From positions 1 to 64,000 of the forward strand of contig CAILHX010000012.1 of assembly GCA_903834185.1 (NCBI GenBank): DNA of 64,000 bases. Direction: 5' to 3'. A model generated the notes under the pieces. The model saw only the letters and a list, made by a program, of their open reading frames with translations. It was not told where the DNA came from and searched no databases. A program made the translations under genes and the position numbers. This DNA comes from an uncultured Methylophilaceae bacterium (GTDB lineage Bacteria > Pseudomonadota > Gammaproteobacteria > Burkholderiales > Methylophilaceae). Positions 10,443 to 21,175 of the stretch are shown here, piece by piece; within the stretch, counting starts at the first letter, position 1, and each line of letters begins with the position of its first letter.

Positions 10443-12793
10443 TAATTTAGTTCGTCCACCTGCATCGGCTCTTTGTTGTGCTCAACTGTTGCCGGTTTCT
10501 CATCGTCCAGAATATTGCTTTCATTACCGCCCGCGTGAGGAGGCAGGAACTCTTGATAGAAATACTCATAGATACCACTATCGTCATCATCCAGACGCAT
10601 ACCGGTGTTGGCATCTATCTTTGCCTGTACCACACCCGGCGGTACCGGATATGGGTCGTCAGGAACGTCTTTCAAAACCTTGCCCATGTAATCTATCCAT
10701 ATCGGCAATGCGGCATGCGCACCCGTTTCCTGGCCGCCCAGGGAACGCGGCTGATCGTATCCTATCCAGGCAATCGCCACTTGTTTGGGGTCGAAGCCGG
10801 CAAACCATGCATCCACCTGGTTATTGGTGGTACCGGTCTTGCCCGCCAGATCGTATCGTCCCAGATCCTTTGCCTTGGCGGCAGTACCGATGCGTGCCAC
10901 GTCCTGCAGGATATTCACCATGATGAAAACATTACGTGGATCAACCACCCGCTCGGCACCATTTGCCACTGTCACCGGCTTGGTTGCGCTGAGAAGTTTG
11001 CCCTTGCTGTCGCTAATACTGGAAATCAAATAAGGCGGTACGCGATATCCACCATTTGCAAACACGGAGTAAGCTCCCAGCATCTGCCAGGAGGTAACCG
11101 ATCCGGCTCCCAATGCCATGGTCAGGTACGCCGGATGCATCTTGGGTGAAAAGCCGAAACGCTGAATATAGTCCTGCGCATAAGCCACACCGATATGTTG
11201 CAGGATGCGGATGGATACCATGTTCTTGGATTTGGTAAGTGCTATGCGCATACGCATCGGCCCTTCGAATTTGCCATCGAAGTTATGCGGCTCCCAGGCC
11301 GAACCACTTCCGGTTTCCGCCGCGCTGATGGTGATAGGCGCATCATTGATGACACTGGCAGCGGTTACGCCTTTATCCAGTGCTGCAGAATAGATGAACG
11401 GTTTAAAACTGGAACCAGGCTGCCGCCACGCTTGCGTCACATGATTGAACTTATTGCGCGAGAAATCAAACCCCCCTACCAACGCACGTACAGCCCCGGT
11501 CTGCGGATCGGCAGCGACCAGCGAAGCCTCGACTTGCGGTAACTGGACGATACTCCAGTGACCATCATCGGCCTGGAATATGCGAACGATGGAACCTTTA
11601 ACGATTTTTTGCTTGGACGGAGTCTTGGGGTCGCTGATGTTTTTCACCAACTGCTTCATGTCATCGCCGGTGATATTCTCGATCCTGCCACCCTGGCGAT
11701 AAACCTTGATCAACTTGGGGTTCGCCTCAATCACCACGGCAGGCTCCAAACCGCCAAACTCATCCAGGTCATCCAGCGCCTCATCCATCAACGACTCCGG
11801 CGTACGTCCGGTACGATACAAATTGACCATTCCCTCAGGTCCCCGGTAGCCATGACGTTTGTCATAATCCAGCAATCCCTTTAATACCGCGGCATTGGCC
11901 GCTTCCTGATTCTTTTTAAGGATGGTAGTCACCACCTTGAGGCCGCTGCTGTAAATTCCTTCCTGATATTGATCGTAAAGAGATTGGCGCACGATTTCCG
12001 CCACATAATCTGCAGCCAGTTCGCGTGACTGATGGGATTTTTTGAAGCTCAGTTCCTGTGTAAGACTTTCCTGATACTCATCCTTGCTCAAAAAGTGCAA
12101 AGCGTACATGCGCCCCAATACATAATGTTGACGCTGCTCCGCACGTTTAAGATTGACGAAAGGATTGTACTTCGATGGTGCTTTGGGCAATCCTGCCAGC
12201 ATGGCATATTCCGCTGCAGTCAGCTTATTCAGAGGCTTGCCGAAATATACCTGTGCAGCGGCAGCAAAACCGTATGCGCGCTGACCCAGATAAATCTGGT
12301 TGATATACAGCTCCAGTATTTTGTTTTTGGAAAAGTTTTGTTCTATCTTGTTGGCGAGCAGCATTTCGCTGATCTTGCGCTTCCAGGTTTTTTCGGGGCT
12401 CAGGAAAAAGGCGCGCGCCACTTGCATGGTGATGGTGCTGGCGCCTTCCTTTGCGCCCCCTGCAACCACATCAGAAATTGCTGCGCGCAGCAGGCCCAAG
12501 GTGTCTACACCACCATGCTGATAAAAACGCTCATCCTCTGCCGCCAGAATCGCCTGCTTCATCTGTGTGGGGACTTCGTCAATTTTGACGACAGCACGTC
12601 GCTCCTCACCGAACTCGGCAATCAAAAAACCATCTTCCGAATACACCCGCAACGGTATTTTAGGCCGATAATCACTAAGTGCATCCAGCGGCGGCAATTC
12701 AGGATAGATGAGTACCGCTGCCAGACCGACCAGCGAGCCCACCGCCAGTACGGCGATGAAAGCGATTAGTACGAGGTAATGCCACCATTTCAT
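10442..12793 (-). CDS. mrcA: Penicillin-binding protein 1A (bifunctional peptidoglycan synthase)
   Basis: A 783-residue class A PBP. The start MKWWHYLVLIAFIAV places one membrane anchor at the N-terminus; an upstream TTG at 12838 lies on top of a TATAAT box and is unlikely. The glycosyltransferase domain shows EDERFYQHGGVD and KEGASTITMQVAR; the transpeptidase domain shows the SxxK serine in GSSFKPFI, the SKN box in TKSKNM, and KTGTTNNQVDAWFAG. An OB-like insert lies between the two. It polymerises and cross-links the wall in the periplasm. It is divergent from aroK. Confidence 0.95.
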   Translation of the reverse strand: MKWWHYLVLIAFIAVLAVGSLVGLAAVLIYPELPPLDALSDYRPKIPLRVYSEDGFLIAEFGEERRAVVKIDEVPTQMKQAILAAEDERFYQHGGVDTLGLLRAAISDVVAGGAKEGASTITMQVARAFFLSPEKTWKRKISEMLLANKIEQNFSKNKILELYINQIYLGQRAYGFAAAAQVYFGKPLNKLTAAEYAMLAGLPKAPSKYNPFVNLKRAEQRQHYVLGRMYALHFLSKDEYQESLTQELSFKKSHQSRELAADYVAEIVRQSLYDQYQEGIYSSGLKVVTTILKKNQEAANAAVLKGLLDYDKRHGYRGPEGMVNLYRTGRTPESLMDEALDDLDEFGGLEPAVVIEANPKLIKVYRQGGRIENITGDDMKQLVKNISDPKTPSKQKIVKGSIVRIFQADDGHWSIVQLPQVEASLVAADPQTGAVRALVGGFDFSRNKFNHVTQAWRQPGSSFKPFIYSAALDKGVTAASVINDAPITISAAETGSGSAWEPHNFDGKFEGPMRMRIALTKSKNMVSIRILQHIGVAYAQDYIQRFGFSPKMHPAYLTMALGAGSVTSWQMLGAYSVFANGGYRVPPYLISSISDSKGKLLSATKPVTVANGAERVVDPRNVFIMVNILQDVARIGTAAKAKDLGRYDLAGKTGTTNNQVDAWFAGFDPKQVAIAWIGYDQPRSLGGQETGAHAALPIWIDYMGKVLKDVPDDPYPVPPGVVQAKIDANTGMRLDDDDSGIYEYFYQEFLPPHAGGNESNILDDEKPATVEHNKEPMQVDELN

Positions 12794-12824
12794 GGGAGTT
12801 TGGATTTGGTTTTGTTCGTGGCAA

Positions 12825-12830
12825 ATTATA
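12825..12830 (-). promoter_or_regulatory. Candidate -10 box for mrcA
   Basis: On the minus strand TATAAT lies 32 bases upstream of the chosen mrcA ATG, in the divergent gap to aroK. A TTTACA upstream is spaced about 20 bases, longer than ideal, so only the -10 hexamer is convincing. It argues against translation from the upstream TTG. Confidence 0.4.
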
Positions 12831-12897
12831 CCGCGCAAGTTACAGCCCCGTGTAAATTCGCTAAAATGTAGTTGTTGAAGACACGAGCACCTTTATT

Positions 12898-13428
12898 TTG
12901 AAAAATATATTTTTAGTGGGGCTCATGGGGTCTGGCAAAACCACAGTTGGAAAGTTGTTGGCCAAAGCCAACTCGCTTACGTTTTATGATTCCGACCATG
13001 AGATTGAGCGCAGAACCGGCGTCAAAATCCCACTGATTTTTGAATTGGAAGGTGAAGCCGGATTTCGCAAGCGTGAAGCACAGGTGATTGCTGAACTGAC
13101 CGCCCGGCAGAATATCGTGTTGGCAACCGGCGGCGGAGCGGTGTTATTGGACAAGAACCGTGAAGCCCTGGCAAACAATGGCATCGTGATCTACCTTTGC
13201 GCAAGCGTGAACGAGTTATGCCATCGTACCCGAGGAGATCGCAACCGCCCTTTACTGCAAACCAACGATCCGCGGGCAAGATTCGAAGTGCTGTATACCG
13301 AACGCGATCCGCTGTATCGTGAAGTTGCCGAGATGGTGGTGGAAACCGGTGGACAACCGGTATCTTCCATTGTGCAATTGATACAACATAACCTGAACTT
13401 GAAGAAATCACATCTTGCAAACACTTAA
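12898..13428 (+). CDS. aroK: Shikimate kinase
   Basis: A 176-residue kinase that phosphorylates shikimate in the chorismate pathway. The Walker A loop [12 protein letters not shown] is at residues 8-19, followed by [11 protein letters not shown] for shikimate binding and the TGGGAV motif. The start is TTG because no ATG or GTG lies upstream in frame before the P-loop. The stop overlaps aroB by 14 bases, an arrangement of translational coupling. Confidence 0.94.
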   Translation: MKNIFLVGLMGSGKTTVGKLLAKANSLTFYDSDHEIERRTGVKIPLIFELEGEAGFRKREAQVIAELTARQNIVLATGGGAVLLDKNREALANNGIVIYLCASVNELCHRTRGDRNRPLLQTNDPRARFEVLYTERDPLYREVAEMVVETGGQPVSSIVQLIQHNLNLKKSHLANT

Positions 13429-14497
13429 TGTCGCACTGGGCTCCCGCAGTTACCCTATCCATATAGGCGAGAACCTGCTCGTCCGTGTAGAGCTTTTACT
13501 ACCGCATCTGGTACGCAAACAGGTCGCGGTGATCACCAACACCACAGTGGCGCCGCTCTATCTTGAACGTTTTTGCCAGCCGTTACGGGATGCAGGTGTG
13601 TCTATCGTGACCATCGTATTACCTGATGGCGAGCAATACAAAACCAACGAGACCCTGGGGACGATCTACGATGCTTTGCTGCAAAACCGTTGTGACCGCA
13701 ACACCACGCTGATTGCACTGGGCGGGGGGGTGATAGGCGATCTGACCGGGTATGCCGCCGCCACTTTTTTGCGCGGCGTACCTTTCATCCAGGTGCCGAC
13801 AACCTTGCTGGCACAAGTAGATTCCTCTGTAGGCGGAAAAACCGGCATCAACCATCCGCTCGGCAAAAACATGATAGGCGCTTTCTGGCAACCTAAAGTC
13901 GTGATTGCGGATACCAAGACGCTGGATACATTGCCGGAACGTGAGTTATCGGCAGGGTTGGCGGAAATCATCAAATACGGCTTGATACGCGATGTCGAAT
14001 TCTTTGACTGGCTGGAGAAAAATATAGCCCGTTTGGTCGCTCGTGAGGCTGACGCTTTGGCCTACGCGATTCATCGCTCTTGCGAGGTAAAGGCAGTCAT
14101 CGTAACCGCAGACGAACGGGAAAGCGGCGAACGCGCACTGTTAAATCTGGGACATACTTTTGGTCATGCCATAGAATCCGGAATGGGCTATGGCGTTTGG
14201 CTGCATGGGGAAGGTGTGGCAGCAGGCATGGTGATGGCTGCGGATCTATCGCAACGCTCCGGATGGCTGAGCACGGATGATGTCGCTCGTGCCAAAGCAC
14301 TGCTGCAAGCAGCCAATTTACCCGTGGCCGCCCCGCAGTTAGGCGTGGAAAAATATCTGGATCTGATGGGTCTGGATAAAAAAGTGGCAGATGGCGTGAT
14401 TCGTTTGATTCTGCTCAAAGCCATAGGTAAAGCCGTGTTCACTGCAGAATACTCCCCACAACTGTTGAGAGAAACCCTGGCTGCCTGTCATGGCTGA
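13415..14497 (+). CDS. aroB: 3-dehydroquinate synthase
   Basis: A 360-residue enzyme converting DAHP to 3-dehydroquinate with NAD and a divalent metal. It carries [12 protein letters not shown], the nucleotide-binding [19 protein letters not shown], the block [15 protein letters not shown], and metal ligands in [11 protein letters not shown] and [12 protein letters not shown] at 13415, inside the end of aroK, is the first available start upstream of the conserved N-terminus. Its end overlaps dgt by eight bases. Confidence 0.95.
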   Translation: MQTLNVALGSRSYPIHIGENLLVRVELLLPHLVRKQVAVITNTTVAPLYLERFCQPLRDAGVSIVTIVLPDGEQYKTNETLGTIYDALLQNRCDRNTTLIALGGGVIGDLTGYAAATFLRGVPFIQVPTTLLAQVDSSVGGKTGINHPLGKNMIGAFWQPKVVIADTKTLDTLPERELSAGLAEIIKYGLIRDVEFFDWLEKNIARLVAREADALAYAIHRSCEVKAVIVTADERESGERALLNLGHTFGHAIESGMGYGVWLHGEGVAAGMVMAADLSQRSGWLSTDDVARAKALLQAANLPVAAPQLGVEKYLDLMGLDKKVADGVIRLILLKAIGKAVFTAEYSPQLLRETLAACHG

Positions 14498-15617
14498 GCT
14501 GGCAAAATACGCAGCGCGACCTGAACAGTCACACGGGCGAGCGCATAGTGAAGCTACCCCGAACGGACGCAACGAATTCCAGCGTGATCGCGACCGTATC
14601 ATCCATTCATCGGCATTTCGCCGCCTTGAATATAAGACGCAGGTGTTCGTCAATCACGAAGGAGACCTGTTCCGCACCCGCCTGACCCATAGTCTGGAAG
14701 TAGCGCAGATCGGGCGCGGCATTGCGCGCAATCTGAATCTGCATGAAGACCTGGTGGAAGCAATCGCACTGGCGCACGATCTGGGACATACCCCGTTCGG
14801 CCATGCCGGACAGGATGCGCTGAATGCCTGCATGAAAGATCACGGCGGCTTTGAACATAATCTGCAATCACTGCGGGTAGTAGACAGACTGGAGCAAAAA
14901 TACGCCGAATTCGACGGTCTCAACCTGACGTTTGAAACCCGCGAAGGCATACTCAAGCATTGCTCAAAGGAAAATGCCAGGCATCTTGGCGAGGTCGGCG
15001 AACGTTTTCTAAAGGGAAATAGCCCTTCACTTGAAGCGCAAGTGGCAAATCTGGCCGATGAGATCGCCTATAACAACCATGACGTGGATGACGGCCTGCG
15101 TTCAGGATTGATCACGCTGGAACAGCTGGAAAAGGTCGCGCTGTTCTCGCAGCATTTGCAGCAAGTACGCAATAAATATCCGCAACTGGCGGGTCGCAGA
15201 CTGATACACGAAACCATACGCCGCATGATTAATGCGCTGGTGACCGATCTTTGCCAGCAAAGTGCTGCACTCATCGCCGCCGCCGCGCCACAATCCATAG
15301 AATCGGTGCGCACTTCACCACCACTGATCGCATTTAGCGATGACATGCAGCGGCAGCAACATGAATTGAAGCAATTCTTGCGCAGAAATCTGTACCAGCA
15401 TTACCGCGTGAAGCGCATGAGCAGCAAAGCCAGCCGTATCATCAGAGAATTGTTCGCGGTACTGATAGATGATGTCGGGCTGATGCCTGACGATTTCCAG
15501 TTCAAGGCAAAAGACGATAAAGCCCGTGCCGTGTCCGACTATATCGCTGGCATGACAGACCGCTATGCGATTGTGGAATACCGCAGATTATTTACAGTAG
15601 AAGACCAGCCGATTTAA
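14490..15617 (+). CDS. dgt: dGTPase-like HD-domain triphosphohydrolase
   Basis: A 375-residue dNTP triphosphohydrolase of the Dgt family. The HD-domain metal residues are in [18 protein letters not shown] and [16 protein letters not shown]. It hydrolyses deoxynucleoside triphosphates to nucleoside and triphosphate, shaping the dNTP pool. This length is that of the shorter subgroup found next to aroB in proteobacteria. The start overlaps aroB by eight bases. It converges with the CBS-domain gene. Confidence 0.92.
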   Translation: MAELAKYAARPEQSHGRAHSEATPNGRNEFQRDRDRIIHSSAFRRLEYKTQVFVNHEGDLFRTRLTHSLEVAQIGRGIARNLNLHEDLVEAIALAHDLGHTPFGHAGQDALNACMKDHGGFEHNLQSLRVVDRLEQKYAEFDGLNLTFETREGILKHCSKENARHLGEVGERFLKGNSPSLEAQVANLADEIAYNNHDVDDGLRSGLITLEQLEKVALFSQHLQQVRNKYPQLAGRRLIHETIRRMINALVTDLCQQSAALIAAAAPQSIESVRTSPPLIAFSDDMQRQQHELKQFLRRNLYQHYRVKRMSSKASRIIRELFAVLIDDVGLMPDDFQFKAKDDKARAVSDYIAGMTDRYAIVEYRRLFTVEDQPI

Positions 15618-15663
15618 CGGGGGAAGGAAGAGCAATGAGGGAATTCGCCCTCGCAACCCCTTG

Positions 15664-16098
15664 TTAACCTTGGATGTAGCTTTCGAGCTGCTTGATCAGC
15701 GACTGCTGATATTCGATGGTTTCTTTCACCAGATCGCCAATAGAAAGAATACCTATAACCTTGCCGGCTTCCACCACAGGCAAGTGACGTATGCGCTTGG
15801 TGCTGACCAGATTAAGACATTCTTCAACGGTATTCTTGGGCGATACGGTGATCAGGTGTTCAGCGGTCGTCATGATATCGCTGACTGGCGTAGTCTTGGA
15901 AGATTTATCACTCACCACCACGCTACGCACATAGTCGCGCTCTGATAAAATCCCGTTCAGCTTGTGGTCATCTATCACTAATAGTGCGCCTATATGCTGA
16001 TCGGCCATGACGACCAAAGCATCATATATCGTGGTATTCGAGGTAATGGAATGAACGGGGCCCGTTCTGGATGCAATCACTTGACGCACGGTTTTCAT
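15664..16098 (-). CDS. CBS-domain protein
   Basis: A 144-residue protein composed of two tandem CBS motifs (about residues 10-65 and 75-130), each with the G(x)ILSxxD or G(x)LSIGDLV ending: NGILSERDYVRSV and IGILSIGDLVKE. CBS pairs bind adenosyl ligands such as AMP or ATP and act as energy sensors; stand-alone pairs like this have no fixed target. The ATG at 16098 is preceded by GAGGAG; a GTG 24 bases upstream would overlap that ribosome binding site. Confidence 0.88.
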   Translation of the reverse strand: MKTVRQVIASRTGPVHSITSNTTIYDALVVMADQHIGALLVIDDHKLNGILSERDYVRSVVVSDKSSKTTPVSDIMTTAEHLITVSPKNTVEECLNLVSTKRIRHLPVVEAGKVIGILSIGDLVKETIEYQQSLIKQLESYIQG

Positions 16099-16201
16099 GA
16101 CTCTGCTCTCCTCGTTTTGCACGGCTTAATTAGGGTTAGATTGTATCTTTGCCGTATGCAGCAAGTTTAGCTATTTTAACGGTCATGTAAAGGGCTGTTT
16201 T

Positions 16202-17116
16202 GTGCAACAACAAAATACTGTAGTTCGGGCATTAGTTGCCCTGCTTTTCCTCTCCGTGATATGGGGGTATAACTGGATCGCGATCAAGCTGGCATTGCCG
16301 TATGTGGACGCTTTCCAGCTCGGAGCGATTCGCACCTTCCTCGGCTCCTTGCTTCTGTTTTTTTTATTGCTCATTCTTGGAAAACCGGTAAAGCCGACAG
16401 AGATCAGCACCACGATGCTGATAGGCCTGTTGCAAACCACAGGTTTTACTGCTTTTAGCGTTTTGGCGCTGGTTTCCGGTGGTGCCGGTAAAGTCGCGGT
16501 ATTGGTATTCGTGATGCCTTTCTGGGTGATAATACTGGCGTGGCCGATGCTGGGCGAAAGGATACGCGGCATGCAATGGCTGGCTGTCGCGCTTTCTTTT
16601 CTGGGTTTACTGCTCATCCTTGCACCATGGAACTTTCATAACAACTGGGTAAGCAACCTGCTGGCAGTGATGGCGGGCGTGAGCTGGGCGATCGCGGTCA
16701 TCCTGGCGAAAAAACTGCACCAGCGCGCTCCGCACATTGACCTGCTCGCATTTACCGCCTGGCAGATGCTGTTTGGCTCGCTGCCCTTGATCTTGCTGGC
16801 TTGGGCAATTCCAGGCAAACCCATCGAGTGGTCTGCTACTTTCATCTGCGTGGTGTGTTACAACATCATATTCGTCAATGGACTAGGCTGGCTGATCTGG
16901 TTGTATGCCCTGCAACGCCTGCCCGCTGGCGTAGCCAGCATGAATTCGATGCTGATTCCAGTGATCGCCGTGCTGGCGGCATGGATACAATTGGGAGAAG
17001 TCCCGAATAACACGGAAGCGGCGGGCATGATGCTGATTGTCTGCGCATTGGTGATGATTGCAGTAATCGGCATGAAGCGGCACGCGCCTCCCGACGCGGC
17101 AATGGGTCAGGATTAA
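16202..17116 (+). CDS. EamA-family (DMT) permease
   Basis: A 304-residue inner-membrane protein with about ten spans in two EamA repeats (about residues 10-140 and 150-290). Typical DMT signatures are SVIWGYNWIAIKLALP at the N-terminus and SMLIPVIAVLAAWIQLGE in the second repeat. This superfamily exports metabolites such as amino acids; the substrate cannot be read from sequence. A GTG start is used. It precedes yebC by 75 bases. Confidence 0.88.
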   Translation: MQQQNTVVRALVALLFLSVIWGYNWIAIKLALPYVDAFQLGAIRTFLGSLLLFFLLLILGKPVKPTEISTTMLIGLLQTTGFTAFSVLALVSGGAGKVAVLVFVMPFWVIILAWPMLGERIRGMQWLAVALSFLGLLLILAPWNFHNNWVSNLLAVMAGVSWAIAVILAKKLHQRAPHIDLLAFTAWQMLFGSLPLILLAWAIPGKPIEWSATFICVVCYNIIFVNGLGWLIWLYALQRLPAGVASMNSMLIPVIAVLAAWIQLGEVPNNTEAAGMMLIVCALVMIAVIGMKRHAPPDAAMGQD

Positions 17117-17191
17117 TAGCTAATGCTAAAATGCACCCATTTGCATCAAACACCAGATCTATTTTTGAGGAAACACCTTTAAGGGAAAATC

Positions 17192-17917
17192 ATGGCAGGA
17201 CATAGTAAATGGGCAAATATTCAGCATCGCAAGGGGCGTCAGGATGCCAAGCGCGGCAAGATTTTTACGCGCCTGATCAAGGAAATCACCGTTGCTGCCC
17301 GAATGGGTGGAGGTGACGCATCCATTAACCCGCGGCTGCGGCTGGCAATGGATAAGGCCAAGGCTGAATCCATGCCCAAGGACAATATAGAAAATGCTGT
17401 GAAACGCGGTTCCGGCCAGCTCGAAGGCGTGAATTACGAAGAGATACGCTATGAAGGCTACGGTATAGGCGGCGCAGCAGTGATGGTGGACTGCCTTACC
17501 GACAACAAACAACGCGCCGTGGCGGATGTGCGTCATGCGTTCAGCAAATTCGGTGGCAATCTCGGCACCGACGGTTCGGTCGCCTTCATGTTCAAGCATT
17601 GCGGCACATTGTTGTTCGCTCCCGGTTCAGACGAAGACAAAATCATGGAAGCCGCCCTGGAAGCAGGCGCAGAAGACATCATCAGCAACGATGACGGCAG
17701 CATAGAGGTGATTACCGCGCCGAATGATTTTTCTGCAGTGCAGGAAGCACTTATCGCAGCAGGATTCAAACCGGAAATGGGCGAAGTCACGATGAAAGCA
17801 TTGAATGAAACCGTGTTCACCGGCGACGATGCTGTGAAGATGCAAAAACTGCTGGATGCGCTGGACGATCTGGATGATGTACAAGACGTGTATACCTCTG
17901 CCGTGATCGAGGAATAG
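17192..17917 (+). CDS. yebC: YebC/PmpR-type regulator or translation factor
   Basis: A 241-residue YebC protein starting [20 protein letters not shown], the family hallmark. YebC proteins were annotated as transcription regulators of ruv and quorum genes; recent work links members to relief of ribosome stalling on proline runs. Its position directly upstream of ruvCAB is conserved in proteobacteria. The GAGGAA within its last codons serves as the ribosome binding site for ruvC. Confidence 0.95.
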   Translation: MAGHSKWANIQHRKGRQDAKRGKIFTRLIKEITVAARMGGGDASINPRLRLAMDKAKAESMPKDNIENAVKRGSGQLEGVNYEEIRYEGYGIGGAAVMVDCLTDNKQRAVADVRHAFSKFGGNLGTDGSVAFMFKHCGTLLFAPGSDEDKIMEAALEAGAEDIISNDDGSIEVITAPNDFSAVQEALIAAGFKPEMGEVTMKALNETVFTGDDAVKMQKLLDALDDLDDVQDVYTSAVIEE

Positions 17918-17919
17918 CG

Positions 17920-18465
17920 ATCAGCACCATACGCATACTCGGCATAGACCCCGGCCTGCGACTTACCGGCTTTGGCGTGATCGAGAAAACCGGCGTAAAA
18001 ATGGCTTATATCGCCAGCGGCACCATCAAAACCACCCTGGGTAAAGGCGCAGAGATCGAAGACCTGCCCAGCCGCCTGAAAATCATACTGGATGGCATTT
18101 TCGAAGTCATAGACACCTACACCCCTGAACAGGTGGCAGTGGAAAAAGTGTTCGTCAACGTCAATCCCCAATCCACGCTGTTGCTAGGTCAAGCCCGCGG
18201 CGCCGCGATCTCCGCCTGCGTACTGCGTAACCTGACGGTGGCCGAATACACAGCGTTGCAGGTCAAACAATCGGTGGTCGGCAACGGCCATGCAGCCAAG
18301 GAGCAAGTGCAGGAAATGGTGAAGCGCCTGCTCAAGCTTCCCGGAATACCCAAACCGGATTCCGCCGACGCGCTGGCCTGTGCCATTTGCCATGCGCACG
18401 GTGGGCAGGGAATGGGTAAACTAGCGACCGCAGGCTTCAGAGTACGCGGAGGGAGATTGGTGTGA
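17920..18465 (+). CDS. ruvC: Holliday junction resolvase RuvC, apparent ATC start
   Basis: A 181-residue resolvase that nicks Holliday junctions with RuvAB. The catalytic acidic residues fall in RILGIDPG (first Asp, residue 10), AVEKVFVN and DSADALA. No ATG, GTG or TTG occurs in frame between an upstream stop (17875) and a GTG at 17977, and that GTG would remove the first catalytic Asp. ATC at 17920 lies five bases after GAGGAA (17909-17914) and gives the usual N-terminus (I/M)[11 protein letters not shown]. Either ATC is the start or the base is a mutation or sequencing error of ATG. It overlaps ruvA by four bases. Confidence 0.85.
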   Translation: MSTIRILGIDPGLRLTGFGVIEKTGVKMAYIASGTIKTTLGKGAEIEDLPSRLKIILDGIFEVIDTYTPEQVAVEKVFVNVNPQSTLLLGQARGAAISACVLRNLTVAEYTALQVKQSVVGNGHAAKEQVQEMVKRLLKLPGIPKPDSADALACAICHAHGGQGMGKLATAGFRVRGGRLV

Positions 18466-19043
18466 TAGGCAGACTGACAGGGTTATTACTGGAAAAGAAT
18501 CCGCCGCAACTGATTGTGGATGTGAACGGTGTGGGTTACGAGGTGGAAGTGCCGATGAGTACTTTCTACAACCTGCCCGAGATCGGCGCCAAAGTCACGT
18601 TGCTTACCCAGTTCGTGGTGCGTGAAGACGCGCAATTACTATTCGGCTTTCTCACTGCCAGAGAACGCGAAGGCTTCCGGCAGCTAGTCAAAGTCAGCGG
18701 CATAGGCGCGAAATCTGCGCTGGGGATTCTCTCCGGCTTGTCGGTTGACGACCTCGCGCACGCCATCGCCACACAGGATGTCGCCCTACTGGTGCGCATC
18801 CCCGGCATAGGCAAAAAGACCGCCGAGCGCATGCTATTGGAACTGCGCGACAAATTTACATTTGTCGGCAGCAGTGGTTCGTCCGCTTCGCAACCGACTT
18901 CCAGCACCAATGATGTGCTGAATGCCTTGCTGGCATTGGGATACAACGAACGCGAAGCGTTGCTCGCCGTCAAATCGGTACCGGTTGGAACCGGGGTGTC
19001 GGAAGGCATACGCTTGGCGTTAAAATCACTTTCCAAATCATGA
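18462..19043 (+). CDS. ruvA: Holliday junction DNA helicase subunit RuvA
   Basis: A 193-residue junction-binding subunit. It starts with GTG overlapping the ruvC stop. The N-terminal OB domain ([20 protein letters not shown]) is followed by helix-hairpin-helix motifs [13 protein letters not shown] and [16 protein letters not shown] and a C-terminal UBA-like domain that contacts RuvB. Its end overlaps ruvB by four bases. Confidence 0.96.
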   Translation: MIGRLTGLLLEKNPPQLIVDVNGVGYEVEVPMSTFYNLPEIGAKVTLLTQFVVREDAQLLFGFLTAREREGFRQLVKVSGIGAKSALGILSGLSVDDLAHAIATQDVALLVRIPGIGKKTAERMLLELRDKFTFVGSSGSSASQPTSSTNDVLNALLALGYNEREALLAVKSVPVGTGVSEGIRLALKSLSKS

Positions 19044-20077
19044 TAGAGACTGACCGCCTGATCGCCGCAGCACCTGTTAGTCCGCAAGAAGAGGCGCAGG
19101 AACGCGCGCTGCGCCCCAAGGATCTGGAAGAATATATCGGTCAGGAAAAAGCACGCGGGCAACTGGAGATCTTCATCAATGCTGCCAGAGGCCGTGCCGA
19201 GGCGCTGGATCATGTGTTGCTGTTCGGCCCGCCGGGGCTGGGCAAAACCACGCTGGCGCATATTATCGCCAGGGAAATGGGCGTCAGCTTGCGCCAGACT
19301 TCCGGGCCGGTGCTGGAACGTGCAGGAGATCTGGCGGCATTGCTCACCAATCTTGAACCCAACGATGTACTGTTCATAGACGAGATTCACCGCCTGTCGC
19401 CGGTGGTGGAGGAGATTCTGTATCCGGCGATGGAAGATTACCGCCTGGATATCATGATAGGCGAAGGTCCATCCGCGCGATCGGTACGTCTGGAATTGCC
19501 GCCTTTCACGCTGGTAGGTGCGACCACGCGCGCAGGCATGCTCACTAATCCGCTGCGCGACCGTTTCGGTATCGTGGCGCGTCTGGAGTTTTATACACCG
19601 GAGGAGTTGGGGCGCATCGTGCAGCGCTCCGCCGGGCTGATGGACGTACCGTTGGCCGACGGCGGCGCACTGGAGATCGCGCGGAGATCGCGCGGCACAC
19701 CACGTATCGCCAATCGCCTGCTGCGCCGCGTACGCGATTATGCACAAGTAAAATCCGACGGCACGGTCAGTGCCGCCATTGCCGACGCCGCACTGAAAAT
19801 GCTGGATGTGGACAAGCTGGGGCTGGATGTCATGGACAGAAAATTGCTCATGGCAGTGCTGGAGAAATTCGGCGGCGGTCCGGTCGGACTGGATAATCTG
19901 GCGGCAGCCATAGGCGAAGAACGCGACACCATCGAGGATGTGCTGGAGCCGTACATGATTCAGCAAGGCTATCTGATGCGCACCCCACGCGGACGGGTCG
20001 CCACGCAAATGGCCTATCAGCATTTCGGGCTAGCTATCCCTCCCAGCTTGACCAATGGGCAATTATTCAGTGAATAG
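19040..20077 (+). CDS. ruvB: Holliday junction branch migration ATPase RuvB
   Basis: A 345-residue AAA+ motor. Walker A is [12 protein letters not shown], Walker B is [11 protein letters not shown], sensor 1 is GATTRAGML, and the C-terminal winged helix includes [13 protein letters not shown]. It pumps DNA through the RuvA-bound junction. It overlaps ruvA upstream and ybgC downstream (23 bases), so yebC-ruvCAB-ybgC-tol reads as one transcription unit. Confidence 0.97.
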   Translation: MIETDRLIAAAPVSPQEEAQERALRPKDLEEYIGQEKARGQLEIFINAARGRAEALDHVLLFGPPGLGKTTLAHIIAREMGVSLRQTSGPVLERAGDLAALLTNLEPNDVLFIDEIHRLSPVVEEILYPAMEDYRLDIMIGEGPSARSVRLELPPFTLVGATTRAGMLTNPLRDRFGIVARLEFYTPEELGRIVQRSAGLMDVPLADGGALEIARRSRGTPRIANRLLRRVRDYAQVKSDGTVSAAIADAALKMLDVDKLGLDVMDRKLLMAVLEKFGGGPVGLDNLAAAIGEERDTIEDVLEPYMIQQGYLMRTPRGRVATQMAYQHFGLAIPPSLTNGQLFSE

Positions 20078-20468
20078 TTTCAGCTTCCCGGTACGGGTCT
20101 ATTATGAAGATACGGATGCGGGCGGTGTGGTTTATCATGCCAACTACCTGATGTTCTTTGAGCGCGCGCGTACCGAATTTTTGCGCCATCTCGGGTTTTC
20201 ACAGTCGGAACTGAAAACAAAAGTAAATGTCATGTTCGTGGTGCGTAGCTTGCAGATAAAATACCTGCAACCTGCTCGATTTGATGAGTTGCTGGAAATA
20301 GTCACCAGCGTGTCGCAGCAGGGACGCAGTGCCATGTTGTTCGAGCAGACTTTGCAGCGCGGCGAAGCAACGCTGACCCGCGCCAGTGTGGAAGTCGTAT
20401 GCGTGAGCACGGAAACATTCAAGCCGGTAGCGATACCGGCGACGATACTTACTAAAATAATCAGCTAA
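20055..20468 (+). CDS. ybgC: Tol-Pal system acyl-CoA thioesterase
   Basis: A 137-residue hotdog-fold thioesterase. The active-site signature [24 protein letters not shown] is near residue 15 with Asp in the DTDAGG segment. YbgC is usually the first gene of the tol-pal cluster and hydrolyses acyl-CoA or acyl-carrier-protein thioesters near the membrane. An ATG at 20055 lies inside ruvB; a GTG at 20070 is an alternative start. Confidence 0.93.
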   Translation: MGNYSVNSFSFPVRVYYEDTDAGGVVYHANYLMFFERARTEFLRHLGFSQSELKTKVNVMFVVRSLQIKYLQPARFDELLEIVTSVSQQGRSAMLFEQTLQRGEATLTRASVEVVCVSTETFKPVAIPATILTKIIS

Positions 20469-20488
20469 CTTTTGGAGACGGCTACACT

Positions 20489-21172
20489 GTGGAAACCAAC
20501 CTGCAAGATTTCTCCCTGCTCTCGCTGATCACCGGCGCCAGCCTGCCGGTGCAGGTGGTGATGGCATTACTCATTATCGCGTCGATGGTGTCATGGTGGT
20601 ACATCTTTCTCAAGGTATTCATGCTGCGCCGTGCTGAAAACGAAGCCAATGAGTTTGAAAACACTTTCTGGACCGGCGGCGATCTCACCAAGCTGCATGA
20701 AAGCATCACTTCCGGCCACCGCTCTGCCAGCGTGCAGGGAATGGCGAGTATTTTCGAAGGCGGGTTCAAGGAGTATGCACGACTGCGCCGCCAAGGCGGC
20801 CTGGAAAGCAGCGATGTGATGGAAAGCTCGCGCCGCGCAATGCGCGCCGCGTTCAACCGGGAAATGGATGAACTGGATGCACACTTGCCGTTTTTGGCTA
20901 CTGTGGGCTCAGTCAGTCCCTATGTCGGCCTGTTCGGTACCGTGTGGGGCATCATGAATGCGTTTCGTGGCCTGGCGAATGTCGCGCAGGCAACGCTGGC
21001 GCATGTCGCTCCCGGCATCGCCGAGGCGCTGATCGCCACCGCCATCGGCTTGTTCGCCGCGATCCCTGCCGTGATTGCATACAATCGTTTTGCTTCGAAC
21101 GTAGACAGGCTCGCCATCAGGTATGAAAGCTTTATGGAAGAGTTCACCAATATCCTGCAGCGCAAGGTATAG
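20489..21172 (+). CDS. tolQ: Tol-Pal inner-membrane channel subunit TolQ
   Basis: A 227-residue MotA/TolQ/ExbB-family protein with three membrane spans (about 20-40, 130-155, 170-195). The conserved block VGSVSPYVGLFGTVWGIMNAF and the last-helix EALIATAIGLFAAIPAV are present. With TolR it uses the proton gradient to energise TolA. It starts at GTG and is three bases from tolR. Confidence 0.95.
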   Translation: METNLQDFSLLSLITGASLPVQVVMALLIIASMVSWWYIFLKVFMLRRAENEANEFENTFWTGGDLTKLHESITSGHRSASVQGMASIFEGGFKEYARLRRQGGLESSDVMESSRRAMRAAFNREMDELDAHLPFLATVGSVSPYVGLFGTVWGIMNAFRGLANVAQATLAHVAPGIAEALIATAIGLFAAIPAVIAYNRFASNVDRLAIRYESFMEEFTNILQRKV

Positions 21173-21175
21173 AAC

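Noticed and set aside
18566-20023. 485-codon open frame on the minus strand
   Set aside because: It lies antisense to ruvA and ruvB, has no recognisable domain, and is explained by codon bias of the genes on the plus strand.
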